A stretch of 64,000 nt of DNA from Pontederia crassipes (taxonomy: Eukaryota > Streptophyta > Magnoliopsida > Commelinales > Pontederiaceae), in NCBI GenBank assembly GCA_030549335.1, contig CM060195.1:23502874-23566873 (forward strand), in the 5' to 3' direction. Below the pieces are notes generated by a model that worked only from the letters and a program-made list of their open reading frames with translations, did no database searches and had not been told where the DNA came from. Positions 38,601 to 50,600 of this stretch are shown piece after piece; the first letter of the stretch is position 1; the number at the start of each line of letters is the position of its first letter. A program made the position numbers and the translations under genes.

Positions 38601-41600
38601 CATTCCAAGTAAGGACCTTCATCGGAACTGCATTGTTCCCCTGACTGAGTGGACCTCCAACCACCTCTGACCGAAGGCGGGCCCAACGGCGTGTATGTCG
38701 CAACCCGGCCGTGCCAGCCACGAGGCAAACATCCTCATCATCATAACCGGGCAGGAGTGAACATTCTGCTGATGTAAAAGTCGCTGCTGGGCATGGGGTG
38801 CCCACGGGGGGCAGCGACGCAAATCGACAACGGTGACCCCGATCATGGGTATCCGACATAAGGGCCTCGTGCGTATCTGCTTGTGAGTCCAATGTCCCTA
38901 GTCTCAACAGTAGTGGCGGAGGGTAGTCCAGCAGCAAGTGTGGCGGTGGCGAACTCGAGGTGGCCGTGGTGCGCCTTCGCCTACGGCGGTAGTGGTGAGT
39001 AGCCGTGGCGGATGAGAGAGGCAGTCATGATGACGACGGGGAGGGCGGGATGGTGTCTGATCTCCTGGAGGATGTCGGCGACCATCGGAAGCATTTATGC
39101 TTCAAAGACTACCTTTATACATTTATTTCATTTCTACATGAACTATTTCTTCCAATTGGTGATACTTTGGCAAATAAAAGTCGGAAGTGAAAACTAAGGC
39201 AACATGGGTTAGTATCCTTTTTCAGTCATCCTTTTACCCTAAAAAGAATATACACAAGAATTGTCTTGCCATTTATACATCCATTACATCTCAGGCTTTT
39301 GGATCTTGTAGATACATTCTGGGACTTTTTCTCATGACACCCTCAGCAGAACAGACAACGGGCAGCTCCTTTAGTAGATGATAGCTGAAATGTACCTTCT
39401 GAAAAGATACCTTCAGGGGAAGGCATGGCACATGTCTGGAGGAGAGAAAGTTATGTAAAATCTATGATCCAACTTTGTTGGTGGGTGGCAGGTGGATGGG
39501 GAACGTCTTTTACAATCAGAGATCCACTTTTGGGGTAAAATGAGCCAACACAAATGAAGAAAGCAAAGGAGGCCAAGAGGCTTTAAAGCTGGACTCCTAC
39601 GATTGGTTTTCTGATCTTTTATGGGGTTTCATTTGAAGGACTGTAACATGCATGCTTAGATGAATTTAGTGATGCTGGATTTGATGTTATTTGGATTTTA
39701 ATGGGTAGACTTCAATTTCTATAGTTGGGTGTACCTAGAATTGATCTTATTACCAGATTTTCAAGAACCTGGTGCTTTATGAATCAGTTTGTTTAGTTCT
39801 CATTTTATGGACCATGATTTCTTTTCTTTTCTCTCTTTTTTTTTTTTTGAGAAATATGGGCCATGATTTCTCTTGTACCATTCTCTACATTATGTCAAAT
39901 TACTTATTAAATGTTGACTGAGAAATAGTGATTCCTATTTCCTAAGCAGATTTTTGTTTTTCTTCTTTTTTTCTTTTGGAGAGAGGAAGGGTGACTACAG
40001 AGTGTGGTACACATTCACTTGTAATTAACTGAAAAGGAGAAATGCACAAGTCTGTATCAGAGCACTGGTAAAAAAGATGAGTGGTCGCTTGAGATTGAAT
40101 TTACTTGGGTGTGTAGCTAAGAGATTAACACCCTTTTAACATGCTCTAGTGCGCTGCGAGGATATGGGCAATTTACGAAGGTTCTTTCAAAGGTAGACTT
40201 CTGCAAGCACTAGACTGAGAGATCCCGTTATCAAATAACCTGCAATGAGCTGAGAAGATGTGTTTGGAGGTTTTTTAAGGACTGAACAAGGAACACCCTA
40301 TTGCTAGAGGAGTTTGGGGATTCTCCAGGGTCCATTGGACATATTTGAACCAATGTAATGAGGATACTTTCAATAGGATGAAACAGAATCTTCATCCAAC
40401 CAAGTGTAGCTTAGCTAGATGTCGGTACATTTTCAAGTCCAATACCTTATCCCTGTTCATTTGTTCTCTATAATCCGATGGCTAGAGTAATTCCATGGTC
40501 AACCCCCTGTTCTGATATTCACTTCTTCTTCTTCTTCTTCTTCTTCTATTTTTGAGGAAATTTTGGAATTAATTTCTTATTGTCTATCAAAACATTTTTC
40601 ATCTCCTAGTTCATTTACAGATTCTATCTTATTCATGAGTATTGTAAATATGATTTGACCAGCTCAAAGATATAAGTTAATGCAATCTTAAGGAAATCCA
40701 AATGACAACTATCTGTTGTGCAATGCCATCTAAGACAGAAGATAAATCCATTTGTCGTGATTTTTTTTTCAAATGAAGGAAGCAATTAGAAAATAGATAA
40801 AAAAATATAGCCTACAACTGATGGATCCCCATTGTTATTTTTCTTAAGCCTTCGTCTGATGGATCCATCTTTTTGTTTAGGAGGATGCGGACTAAAATCT
40901 TGGAAAGTGACTTCCAGAGTGTTTTAACTTCGATAAATATTAGCTTTGGAGGTTCCAACTCAAACTAATGCCAACAAAAAAGAATCATAAGTAGAAAAAA
41001 GAGAAGAACATCAAAAGGTTCTAACCTGATATAGAGATAACCTTTTTTTGCAATGAATATCTAAGCCATCCTCTCCCACTGCAGAAGCAATGACTGACAT
41101 AATATATTGCTCAAGACTTTCAGCTGCTGGAAAGACGGATACCACATCTTCTGTAAGATGTTCAGCATGATCAAGAAATGGTTTCTGAAAAAAGAAATGA
41201 TATTTTTATATCTTTCCGAGTGATATAATATTAAACAGCATTGAATCATTAACTAATAGATCCATATATTAGAATAAGTGGATCTCTACTTACCAACTTT
41301 GCCCCATAAAATTTGTGTAGCAAAGAAGCGGAAACAACTGCTGCTTGTGGGTTCCATTGTGATAAAATTGGTACAAAAATGGTTGTCTCTTTCTTCAGAA
41401 GTTTCTTCATCTCTTCAGCAAGACATGCCAAAACATGTTCATGCCGTGTATCTGCCTTCAATTCAGTAGCATGTGTAACCTGTTGATAACGAAATAACAT
41501 GAGATTTATTATCTAACGTCAAAAGAATATCAAATAGAGGCAGCAAAACTGAAAAGCTAATGCTTCTCCAACAACCCATAAGAAAAAACATATGAAAATT

Positions 41601-44600
41601 TCATCATGGAAAAGCAAATATCCAAAAGTAGAATACATTTGCTGGATATGATTTGGAACTGCTGCTAGATATTTATTTCTTCTCAAAAAAAGATATTTAT
41701 TTCTTCTAACTTCGTTATACATGTTATAGCTTGCCAATGACTTGAAGAGGGACAAAAATATGCTCTTCACCTGACCAGTTTGGAAACTTAGGGTTCATTT
41801 CTTATGACAATGACGAGAACAATAAGGAACAACAAACTTTTTCTTTTCCTTCAAGATAAAATATTTCATCCTTTGAGAGTATTATCGAGAATAAATGATC
41901 ACTAGCTGAACATACTAAATTTCTACTTATTTTCCATCTCAATTCATGCGCATATAAGTCCTGAAATGTTCGTATTATGATAATTATGCTTAATCTACAT
42001 GCATTTATCTTCTCAGCATAATATATCCTACGTGTGCACATTTGAACTGAATGATATATTGATTTAGTTCTTATTTGTCTAATATTCATTTGAGAGTTTG
42101 ATGCTTGCTGTTCATATTATTTCAGCTTCCAAATCAAAGTTAAAAGATAAGCATTCTGCTGGAAAAGGGGGAGGGGGGACCACTACAAGCTGCCAAAAGC
42201 AAAAGCAAAATCATGGAATGGAAGGTTCTCATCAAGATCAAAGGGTGATGAAATGCCATATAAAAGGAGGGATTCCAAGAGAAGAAAGGGGGCAGCCACC
42301 ATTTTTCAGGATTCTGCACCTTGGAGCTGAAGGAAGGAGATGAAGGGGCCAAGAGGAAACATCAAGCTGATTCTTCTACCTACTGTTTTCATAATGTTTT
42401 TGATTGAGTTTCTCCTCTGTTTTGTATTGATTTTAACATCTATGAGGAGCTAAATCTTAGCTCTCCTAGAATAGGGTAATAGTCTAGTTTTAATTATGGA
42501 TGGATGATGAACTCCAGCCCTGTAACATGTGCTCCATCCTCTCGATGACCAGGGTCCATACACGGGAGCCAATGTGATGATCTGGAAGTGGAAGACCCAG
42601 ATATGTGATCGGCAAGGAGCCGATCGGAGTACAGAGCTCACAAAATCAGATGGAATGGAAGGTTCTCATCAAGATCAAAGGGTGATGAAATGCCATATAA
42701 AAGGAGGGATTCCAAGAGAAGAAAGGGGGCAGCCACCATTTTTCAGGATTCTGCTGAAGGAAGGAGAGGAAGGGGCCAAGAGGAAACATCAAGCTGATTC
42801 TTCTACCTACTGTTTTCATAATGTTTTTGATTGAGTTTCTCCTCTGTTTTGTATTGATTTTAACATCTATGAGGAGCTAAATCTTAACTCTCCTAGAATA
42901 GGGTAATAGTCTAGTTTTAGTTATGGATGGATGATGAACTCCAGCCCTGTAACATGTGCTCCATCCTCTCGACGACCAGGGTCCATACACGGGAGCCAAT
43001 GTGACGATCTGGAAGTGGAAGACCCAGATATGTGATCGGCAAGGAGCCGATCAGAGTACAGAGCTCATACGCACATTGGTCAGCCTCCTCAGAACCATGC
43101 TGAAAGGAATGAATGATGATTTAGCATGGTTGATCTGGAGGGCCGTCGTCGCACCAAAGAGCTCCACCAAAATGGTCACTCGTCTAGCCTGTTGAGTCAA
43201 GCCCTCTATGAAGAAGATGGTGCCATCCGCATACTACAACAAAGGGACCAAGCCCCCGGTAAACCCTTTGAACAAACCAGTCTCACATGCAACCAGAGTA
43301 CATCTGGTGAGAGCGTCAACAGCAAGCACAAAGCGCAAGGGGCGAGCAGGCAGCCCAATCGAACTCCCCTCTGAGGCTGTAACCGTCTGTTCGCCTTCTC
43401 CCCGTTGACTAGGACCGAGAAAGAAACGATAGTGATGCATCGCTTCATCCAAGTGATCCAAGTCGCAGGGAAGCCTCTAACCTGTAATGAATGCCCCGAT
43501 TGCTGGTCCTCCTCCATTGCGCAATGATCTCAGAAGCGATGGCTCGACCCTGAATGAAAGCTGACTGTGCCGGATGGATGAGCTGAGGGAGCACCTCTCA
43601 AAGCCGATTCGTCAGTATCCGAGCCACCAGTAGGTAGATGGCATTAGATATGGCAATCGGCCCGAAATCCTCCACACGCTCTACTGGGTTGCGCTTCATG
43701 AAGAGTAGGAATCGGTTGAGGCGCTCGAAGCCCCGATTCCCACTCGTGAACTCCTGGATGGCCGCCATGACATCCTCTCGAACCATATGCCAGAACTCAC
43801 TGTAGAAGAAAACGGGGAAACCGTCAAGGCCCGGGGAAGCCTCTCCATTGAGGTCACCTAGAGCATCGGTGACCTCTTCTCTGAGATGGCCTATGACAAC
43901 AAAGAACACTAAGCATCAGCAAGACAAGGAATGTCCCCTGGGGGCCATCTCCATAGTGCTGAGGGCGGCCGCCTGTAGAAATCCCGGAAGTAGGAACCCA
44001 TGGCCGACCCAATGTCATGGTGGTTGAGCCTGCCCCTGAAACTCCAGATGATCAATAATGTTCGCTCGCCACCGAGAGCTCGCATAAAGATGGAAGAACC
44101 TAACGTTGGCATCTCCTTCCTAAAGCCAGGTCTGTCGGGAGTGTTGCCTCCACTGGATCTCCACAATCCAATCCTCGAGTTGGATGGTGGGCTGAGCGGC
44201 CCTCCGCTCAATCTCCTCATGGTGAGGTGGCGAGAGTCCACCTAGTCAAGCAGGGTGATGGTGCCCACAGTCCGACGTCTCGCCCTGTCCTCTAGTGATC
44301 CGCCACCAACTGTCGAAAACCATCCTCCACCATTTGAAGCTATAGTTCGTGGCCAGAAAGTCGACCAGCGACGGGGCATCAATAAAATCTCGAAACTCCT
44401 CTGCACCCGATGGGGCGATCTTCTATATCAAGAGTGACATTGAAGTCACCTCCAATCAGCCATCAAGAATCAGGGAGAAGGGAGCGGACTCTCCGTAACT
44501 CCTACATAATGCCCCAAAGAGAGGCCGAGCACGGCTTATAGACGCAGGAAAGGAGGTAAGAACCACCATACCTCCGGGATAGCAAATGGGCTGACAAAGA

Positions 44601-47600
44601 GAACCTGTCTGTCCAGGAATCCACCAAGGTGAAGAGATCATCCTGCCATCCAATGATGCAACAACCAGACTGACCCACCGCATCCAAGGAGATTGCTGAG
44701 ACAAACGCAAGCCCCCAATCTGGCTCTAGAGAGTCTGAGAGCAGTCGACTAACTTCATCTCCTGGAGGAGGACCACATCCGCTTCCCATTCTCTAATGTA
44801 CCGGCCTAGTATTCGTCATCTCCCAGGATCACCAAGGCCCCGCACGTTCGAAGTTAGGATCTTAAAAAAGACACCGTGTCGCCGCCCCGGGCACTCTGCC
44901 CATCATCCTTTGTCAGCCTCGCGCGTCCCGAACGAGGCTGCAATAGCAGACGGTGAAGAGGCCGGCGGACCAGCAGGTATCTACGTCGCCGGCGCATGTG
45001 GCGGAAACCAGCGGCAGCAGCCACCGCCTGGACCTCCTCAGCGTCCCTGTCAGCCAAAGGCTCCTGCTGACTGGCGGCACCTTGTGGTGCGTCCGGAGAA
45101 GACTGCGCAGTCGACAGAGATACTGTCGGTGTCGGGGTGGGCTCCGGTGGCGTCGCTGCAGTGGGGGAGCAGTGGCGGTGGTGATAAACCCGGGCTGGGT
45201 CCCGGCACGGGCCTGCGGACTGGCAATGATGAGAGTAGACGCCAATGGGGAAAGGCTTGTGGTTTGCGGTCGCTGCTGGCCGCCAGCAGGGGGCGCCGAT
45301 GGTGGAGTTCTGGCCGGGGACCAGTGGAGAGTTGAAGCGGAGTGGGGAGGGAAGTGAGGTGGGTGGGAGTCATTAGGAGGTGGTGAGCCTGTGGAAGAGA
45401 CCAAGAGGGTGGAGAGTAGGGAGTTTGTGGGATGGCGTTGCAGAATCACCGGCTGGCTGTCGTGACTGAAGGAGATGCCGGCAGCATCAACAGGCGGGCG
45501 GCGGATGGATCTGACGGGTGTGGGGGCTGAGTGAGTGCGCCCGAGTCGCGGTCCGGTTCACCCTTGCGTCCGGGTGCGCTCAGAATGTTGGTGTGGCTGG
45601 ACAGGGGATCAGGTTCAGGGGACTTATGTTGGGTTTGATTGTGGATTTGGATGGGGTCAGGTGAAGGATCAGGTGGGGGAATTCGGATTGACCGGGGTGG
45701 AAGATGAGGGGTTAAGGTGGCATTGAGCGCGGGCCGGGTGTGACTTTGGGCGCGGCCGGATGGGCGAGTGTGCGAGTTTGCAAGAGTTATGCTGGCTATG
45801 GGATACAAACAAAGTCAAGGGGATCACACGTTATTTATTAGCCACTCTTCTTTTGAAATATTACAGTCCTCTAGTGTATGTTGACGACATAATTGTTACA
45901 GGGTACGATGTTAAGGAACAAGAAGCCTTGAACAAATACTTGGCTATGGAGTTTGAGATTAAGGCATTGGAGAGGTTGAAATATTTTCTTGAAATAGAAG
46001 TTGTTCATTCTAGGAAGGGAATTTTTATCTCCAAACAAAAGTATATCACATATTTTCTCAAACAAATTGACAAAACAACATGCAAACCAACCCCATGGAT
46101 CCTAATCTTGAACTTGGAACAGCAAAGGAAGATGTTGCAGTAAATATATAAATGTATCAACAACTTGTAGAAAAACATCTTTTCTTTTTTTGATAGTGTG
46201 AAGGATGGGAGCCAAATGCCCCCATCCAAGTTTATTAACTGATAAAGTCATATCTTACAACAGGGATTACAATGACAGCATGCCACTCCCTCAACAATTG
46301 ATAAGTGTGCGCTGTAATGCTATCCACATAGCAATTTTTACCTCGAAAGACACAATTATTGTGTTGGCACCGGATGGACCTGAAGTTTAGTGGCATAGCA
46401 CGCCAGCGTTGCAAGATATAGTAGTTTTTTTTTAGAAGAAGGATGACCACCAGGGTTGCGGTTGTCATCCATCTATCTATACATATATATATGTATATAT
46501 ATATATAATGTTGTCGAAAAAGTGCACGTGTAATAACTCTGAAAGATCATAAAAAAACTCCAGGCTAGCTAAAACCCCACAAAACTCTGATAAGAAAGGA
46601 GATGTGGTGTACAACACGCTCAGGATGACAGCTCTCCAAAAAATGATCCGGTTGTGCTGAAGCAAGATGGCCACAAAAGTCACCAGTGGCGCTCTCCAGC
46701 CCTATCTTTGACGTATGAGTCCCTGATGTCTGCCACATGGCCTCTGAGTCTGAAGGAAGAAGGCTCGCAATGCTCGTCTGTTGCCAGATACCCCGGGATG
46801 TCGGACAGCCGAAGAAGAGATGGGGGACGTCCTTCGCCGACTCGCCACATAGCACACACGATGTGTCAATGTGCGGTGCCCATCTCACCCTGTAACTCCT
46901 TGTGAGGAGCCGACCGCGCCGCAGAAGCCACGCAAAAATCTTGACCTTCAACAGTACTCGAGCGCGCCAGATGAGTCTGCGGTCGGTCCTAAAATCATCT
47001 ATCAAAATGGTGGTGGGGAGGAAGTGGATGTAGAGACTCCGCGTGGAGAAAGACTCCGAAAACCCCCTCCTAGAGCGGTCCGAGCGTAGACCTGCCAGCC
47101 AAAAACACTGTGAAGCGCTGATCAAATAGGTGTGTACTGAAAACGGGTGACCAAGAGCCAGAACCCCCCCCCCCTCCCTCTATCCTGGTCTCTGCTACTG
47201 TGGCCTCGGGAAATGTCGTCAAAGCCCAAAGGCAAGGGAATGCCTCTGCAAGCGAGTCCCCAAGGGAGGGCGGACTCGTGGGGCCGTAGCTGCCACTCCC
47301 CGCCAAAAGGACGAGGCTCCGCGAAGCAGGATGATTCCCAAGTCCCAAGATAGGTCCACCCCATTGCAGGTAAAGAAAATCGTGCGCCAAAAGTTGTCCT
47401 CTAATCCCATTATCCATTTGAACCACCGAGCTAGGTTCTGGGCTAGGAGAACTTAGTTGCCACATCGGAGATCCTGAACCCCCAAGCCTCCCTGGGAAGT
47501 GGGCCGGTAGATGCTACCCCAATCGACAAGGTGGTCGACAAGATGAACTCCTCGATGCTCAACCTAGAAAAATTTGCTCCTGAGTGAATCAAGTCGTCTG

Positions 47601-50600
47601 AGTACCTGAGTAAAACTAACATATATAATTTGTCGGTAATGCCGAGATAACTGATCATAGCAAGATGAGACGGCCCTCGCATGATAGAAGACGTGAGCCC
47701 TAGCCGTGAAGTCTGTGCTCCATGCGCTCAATGACCGAAGTCCAACCCCTGGAGGTGATATGGCAGTTAGAGAGAGGAAGTCCCAAGTAGGTGATTGGGG
47801 GGAGTTGTTCGGGGTGTGGATGTGGGCCGCGCATCAGTCTGCCAGTAACCTTGCCAAAGGGGATGAATGATGACTCGGCATGGTTGATCTGAAGGCCGGT
47901 CATCGCACCTAATAGATCAACGATAATCGTGGCTCGACGAGCCTCCTGCTCTGAGCCCCCAATAAAGAAGACAATGTCATCCGCATACTGAAGGAGGGGA
48001 ATGAGGCCCACGAAAGAGGCCCGCCTCGTAGGAGGCCTAAGTGCATCCGGCGAGTGTGTCAAGCATGGGTGCCAGGGGGCAACCCTATCGGACCCCTCTC
48101 TATGGCTGGACCCACTCCCCTGATCATGCCCTATTGACGAGGACCAAGAAAGAGGCGGAAGTGATGCACCGATTCATTCGGGCAATCTAGGTCGCTAGAA
48201 AGCCTCTGACCTGTAAGGCATGCCATAAGAAAGACCATGACACTGTATCATAGACTTTGGAGAAGTCGACCTTTCATAAGAAGGCTTGAGTGGTGGTCCT
48301 CCAGTGAGCGATGACCAGCGATGTAATTGTTATGGATCTGCCCTGAATAAAAGCTGACTGTGCAGGATGAATCAATGCTGGAAGTACCTCACGAAATCGA
48401 TGCACCAAGACCCGAGCCACCAGAAGATAGATGGTATTGGATAGGGCGATCGGTCAGAAGTCCTCAATCCACTCCCCCGGGGTGCACTTCGGAAGTAGGA
48501 ATAGCAGGAATCGATTGAGGCGCTCAAAGCCTCAATTCCTATATGTGAACTCCCGAATCACTGCAACAACATCGTCTTGCACCAATGGCCAAAACTCCCT
48601 GTAGAAGATAGGGAATCCATGGTCCCGAAGGGCCTTAGAAATCTCATCCTCCATGATCACCTATACCAATAATTATGATTGTGTGCTAGTGAGTCGGGGG
48701 ATATCACCAGGGGCCCACCGCCATGGGCCCAGCGGCGACCGTCGAGAGACTTGTCCACTCCATATTGTAAAGAGCGCCAAAATTGACCCTAGAGGATCTT
48801 GCTTTTGCCAGACTTATTGTGCCATTTGACATCCAAAAAACATATGGTCAATGTCCGTCATTGGAGTACCACAGAAAATTCATGAAGTCCATCGTGATTT
48901 GAACCATTGTGTAGGCAGTCATTGTTGTCTCAAGATCCACAAAAAGATTTAAATCTTGTTGTGTAGGCAAGTCTGACCGGCTGTAGTTCTGCCACGGCCT
49001 TGCCTTCATCCATAGCCAGGCCCTGCACCGTACCTGTCTCCAAGTTCTGCACTGCCGCGTCCAACCCTTGCAGTTTGTGATCCAGCAAGTCGACGTGCCT
49101 CTCCAGCTGAACCATGGGATCAATAGATTGTGATCTAGTCCTCTTCTTCTGCCCGCCGCCATTACCATTGATGTCATTGCTTCGCAAACCTTTGCTCTGA
49201 TACCACAATGTCACGCCCTTAGTTTCCTTACTCGAAAACCTGTGTGCGGCCTTAACTTCTTCCTCTGCAAAGTCGCTAAGTCAGCCTCTCCTTGTTACAT
49301 CTTTGCGATGGTAACTATTCAATACTCAGAATGCACAACAATTCACAATGTAGAAGAACTCACACTTAAGGGGGAAAAGCAATTGTATTCACTCGTCAAA
49401 ATAGGACGAGTACATGAATATTTATACAAGAAAGGGTGTGGCAGTTTACCACCCTTGTTTAAATTACAAATATATGCCCGCCCAAGCCAAGTGCCCACCG
49501 TGGTGCCCCTTCGCTGCAAAAACCCCCACATGGCCCCACGCCCTTCTTCATGGGAGAACAATGGTCTGATGATCTTCCCGCCATCCTCAGTTGCCAGGAA
49601 CTCCTTAACCACACAGCAAGCTCCGCAGCCTCCCGCCATGGTGTCGTGTCCATCATGCTGTTGTTTCGCGCCACCGCACGTCCCAACCGCTCCTCGCGCC
49701 AACTCCATGTCCCAAAGTCTTCCTCCCTGAATAATCTCCTGGACAAACAGCCTACACGCTGTCTCTCATCATAGATAACCGTTTGGGACGATTGGATATG
49801 TACTGGGACGGTATCACCCCTCATGCCTGCATGGCCGTTGGTTCGCACCACCTGCGCGCCACAACGTTCCAGGCATGTCTGTAGACATAACCACTAGTCC
49901 CAAACTCTTGACAAGGCTCCTGCTCGATCCCTGTCCACCGGATTGCCGAAGCTCTCTTGGCCCAATGCCCAGATACACTTGGGGACACAACATGGCGGGG
50001 TGCATGGTGACCGGTAACCCTCGCCGGTAACCGTCATAACTGTCACTTGTAACTGTCACAGCCTAAGGGGGGTCATGACACATGGCTCAAGGTATGTGTG
50101 TACTTTGGTTGAGGATCATTCCTCAAGATTTGAAGATTATGTGTGAAGGCCCTATTAAACTCTTATGAAACAACAAATCTGCAATTAATAATGCTCACAG
50201 TCCAGTACGCCATGATTGGACGAAGCACATTGCATCTGATGTGCACTTATCAAAGAGAGCGGACTCATATGTACACCTTATGTGCCTACACATAGTCAAC
50301 TCCTTTAAGTCCTTACCAAGAGTTTAAGTAACCCAAGTTTACAAGCTATTGTATTCAAGCTGGGAATGGAGAATACCTATTCACACGCTTGAGGGGGAGT
50401 GTGAGAATCATATGCAAGATTGATTAGTTATTTAGGAAGTTTCCTTTTCCGTAATATATTATGTTTACTAGAAATAGTGTGCATAGAAAAATTTCCTATA
50501 TCCAACAGGTTGTTCGATAATTATGGGATTTGATATCAGCCTTTCAGATTTCATCTTTCCTAATATGTCTGAGTGTTCAAGATTTATATATCAGTGGTCG

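Larger units (their letters stand above)
36121..39087 (-). mobile_element. L1 LINE with internal deletion (intron 9)
   Basis: Flanked by a 9-bp duplication GAAGCATTT (36112-36120 and 39088-39096), with poly(A) at the left end and the family hairpin at about 36,137-36,168. From the right: end of ORF1, then ORF2 starting MKVLTWNVRGLGDPG at about 38,622, endonuclease with GGDFNVTLD (about 38,210-38,622), a middle segment, and the zinc-binding reverse-transcriptase tail domain (36,266-36,860; CVFCSESAEDITHLFFDCP). Compared with the copy at 51.6 kb, about 1.2 kb covering the catalytic part of the reverse transcriptase is missing. 5'-truncated, dead, same strand as the gene. Confidence 0.85.
45774..50475 (+). 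mobile_element. Ty1/Copia retrotransposon fossil, split by nested insertions
   Basis: A reverse-transcriptase part lies at about 45,774-46,175 (YVDDIIVTG; KYFLEIEVVHSRKGIFISKQ). An RNase H part lies at about 50,081-50,340 (KSAINNAHSPVRHDWTKHIA). It is followed by a GAGGGGGAG polypurine tract at 50,389-50,399 and the start of the 3' LTR at 50,400 (TGTGAGAATC), traceable to about 50,475. Between the two parts lie a LINE tail, an L1, another LINE scrap and part of a Gypsy element. The 5' half is not seen. Broken many times and the oldest layer of this pile. Confidence 0.8.

Noticed and set aside
44796-45357. Plus-strand frames of 134-179 codons at 44.8-45.4 kb
   Set aside because: Opposite strand of the L1 ORF1 proline-rich linker and endonuclease start; no independent gene.
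49242-49851. 162-codon plus-strand frame and minus-strand partners at 49.2-49.9 kb
   Set aside because: They lie wholly inside a Gypsy LTR bounded by TG...CA and a primer-binding site.
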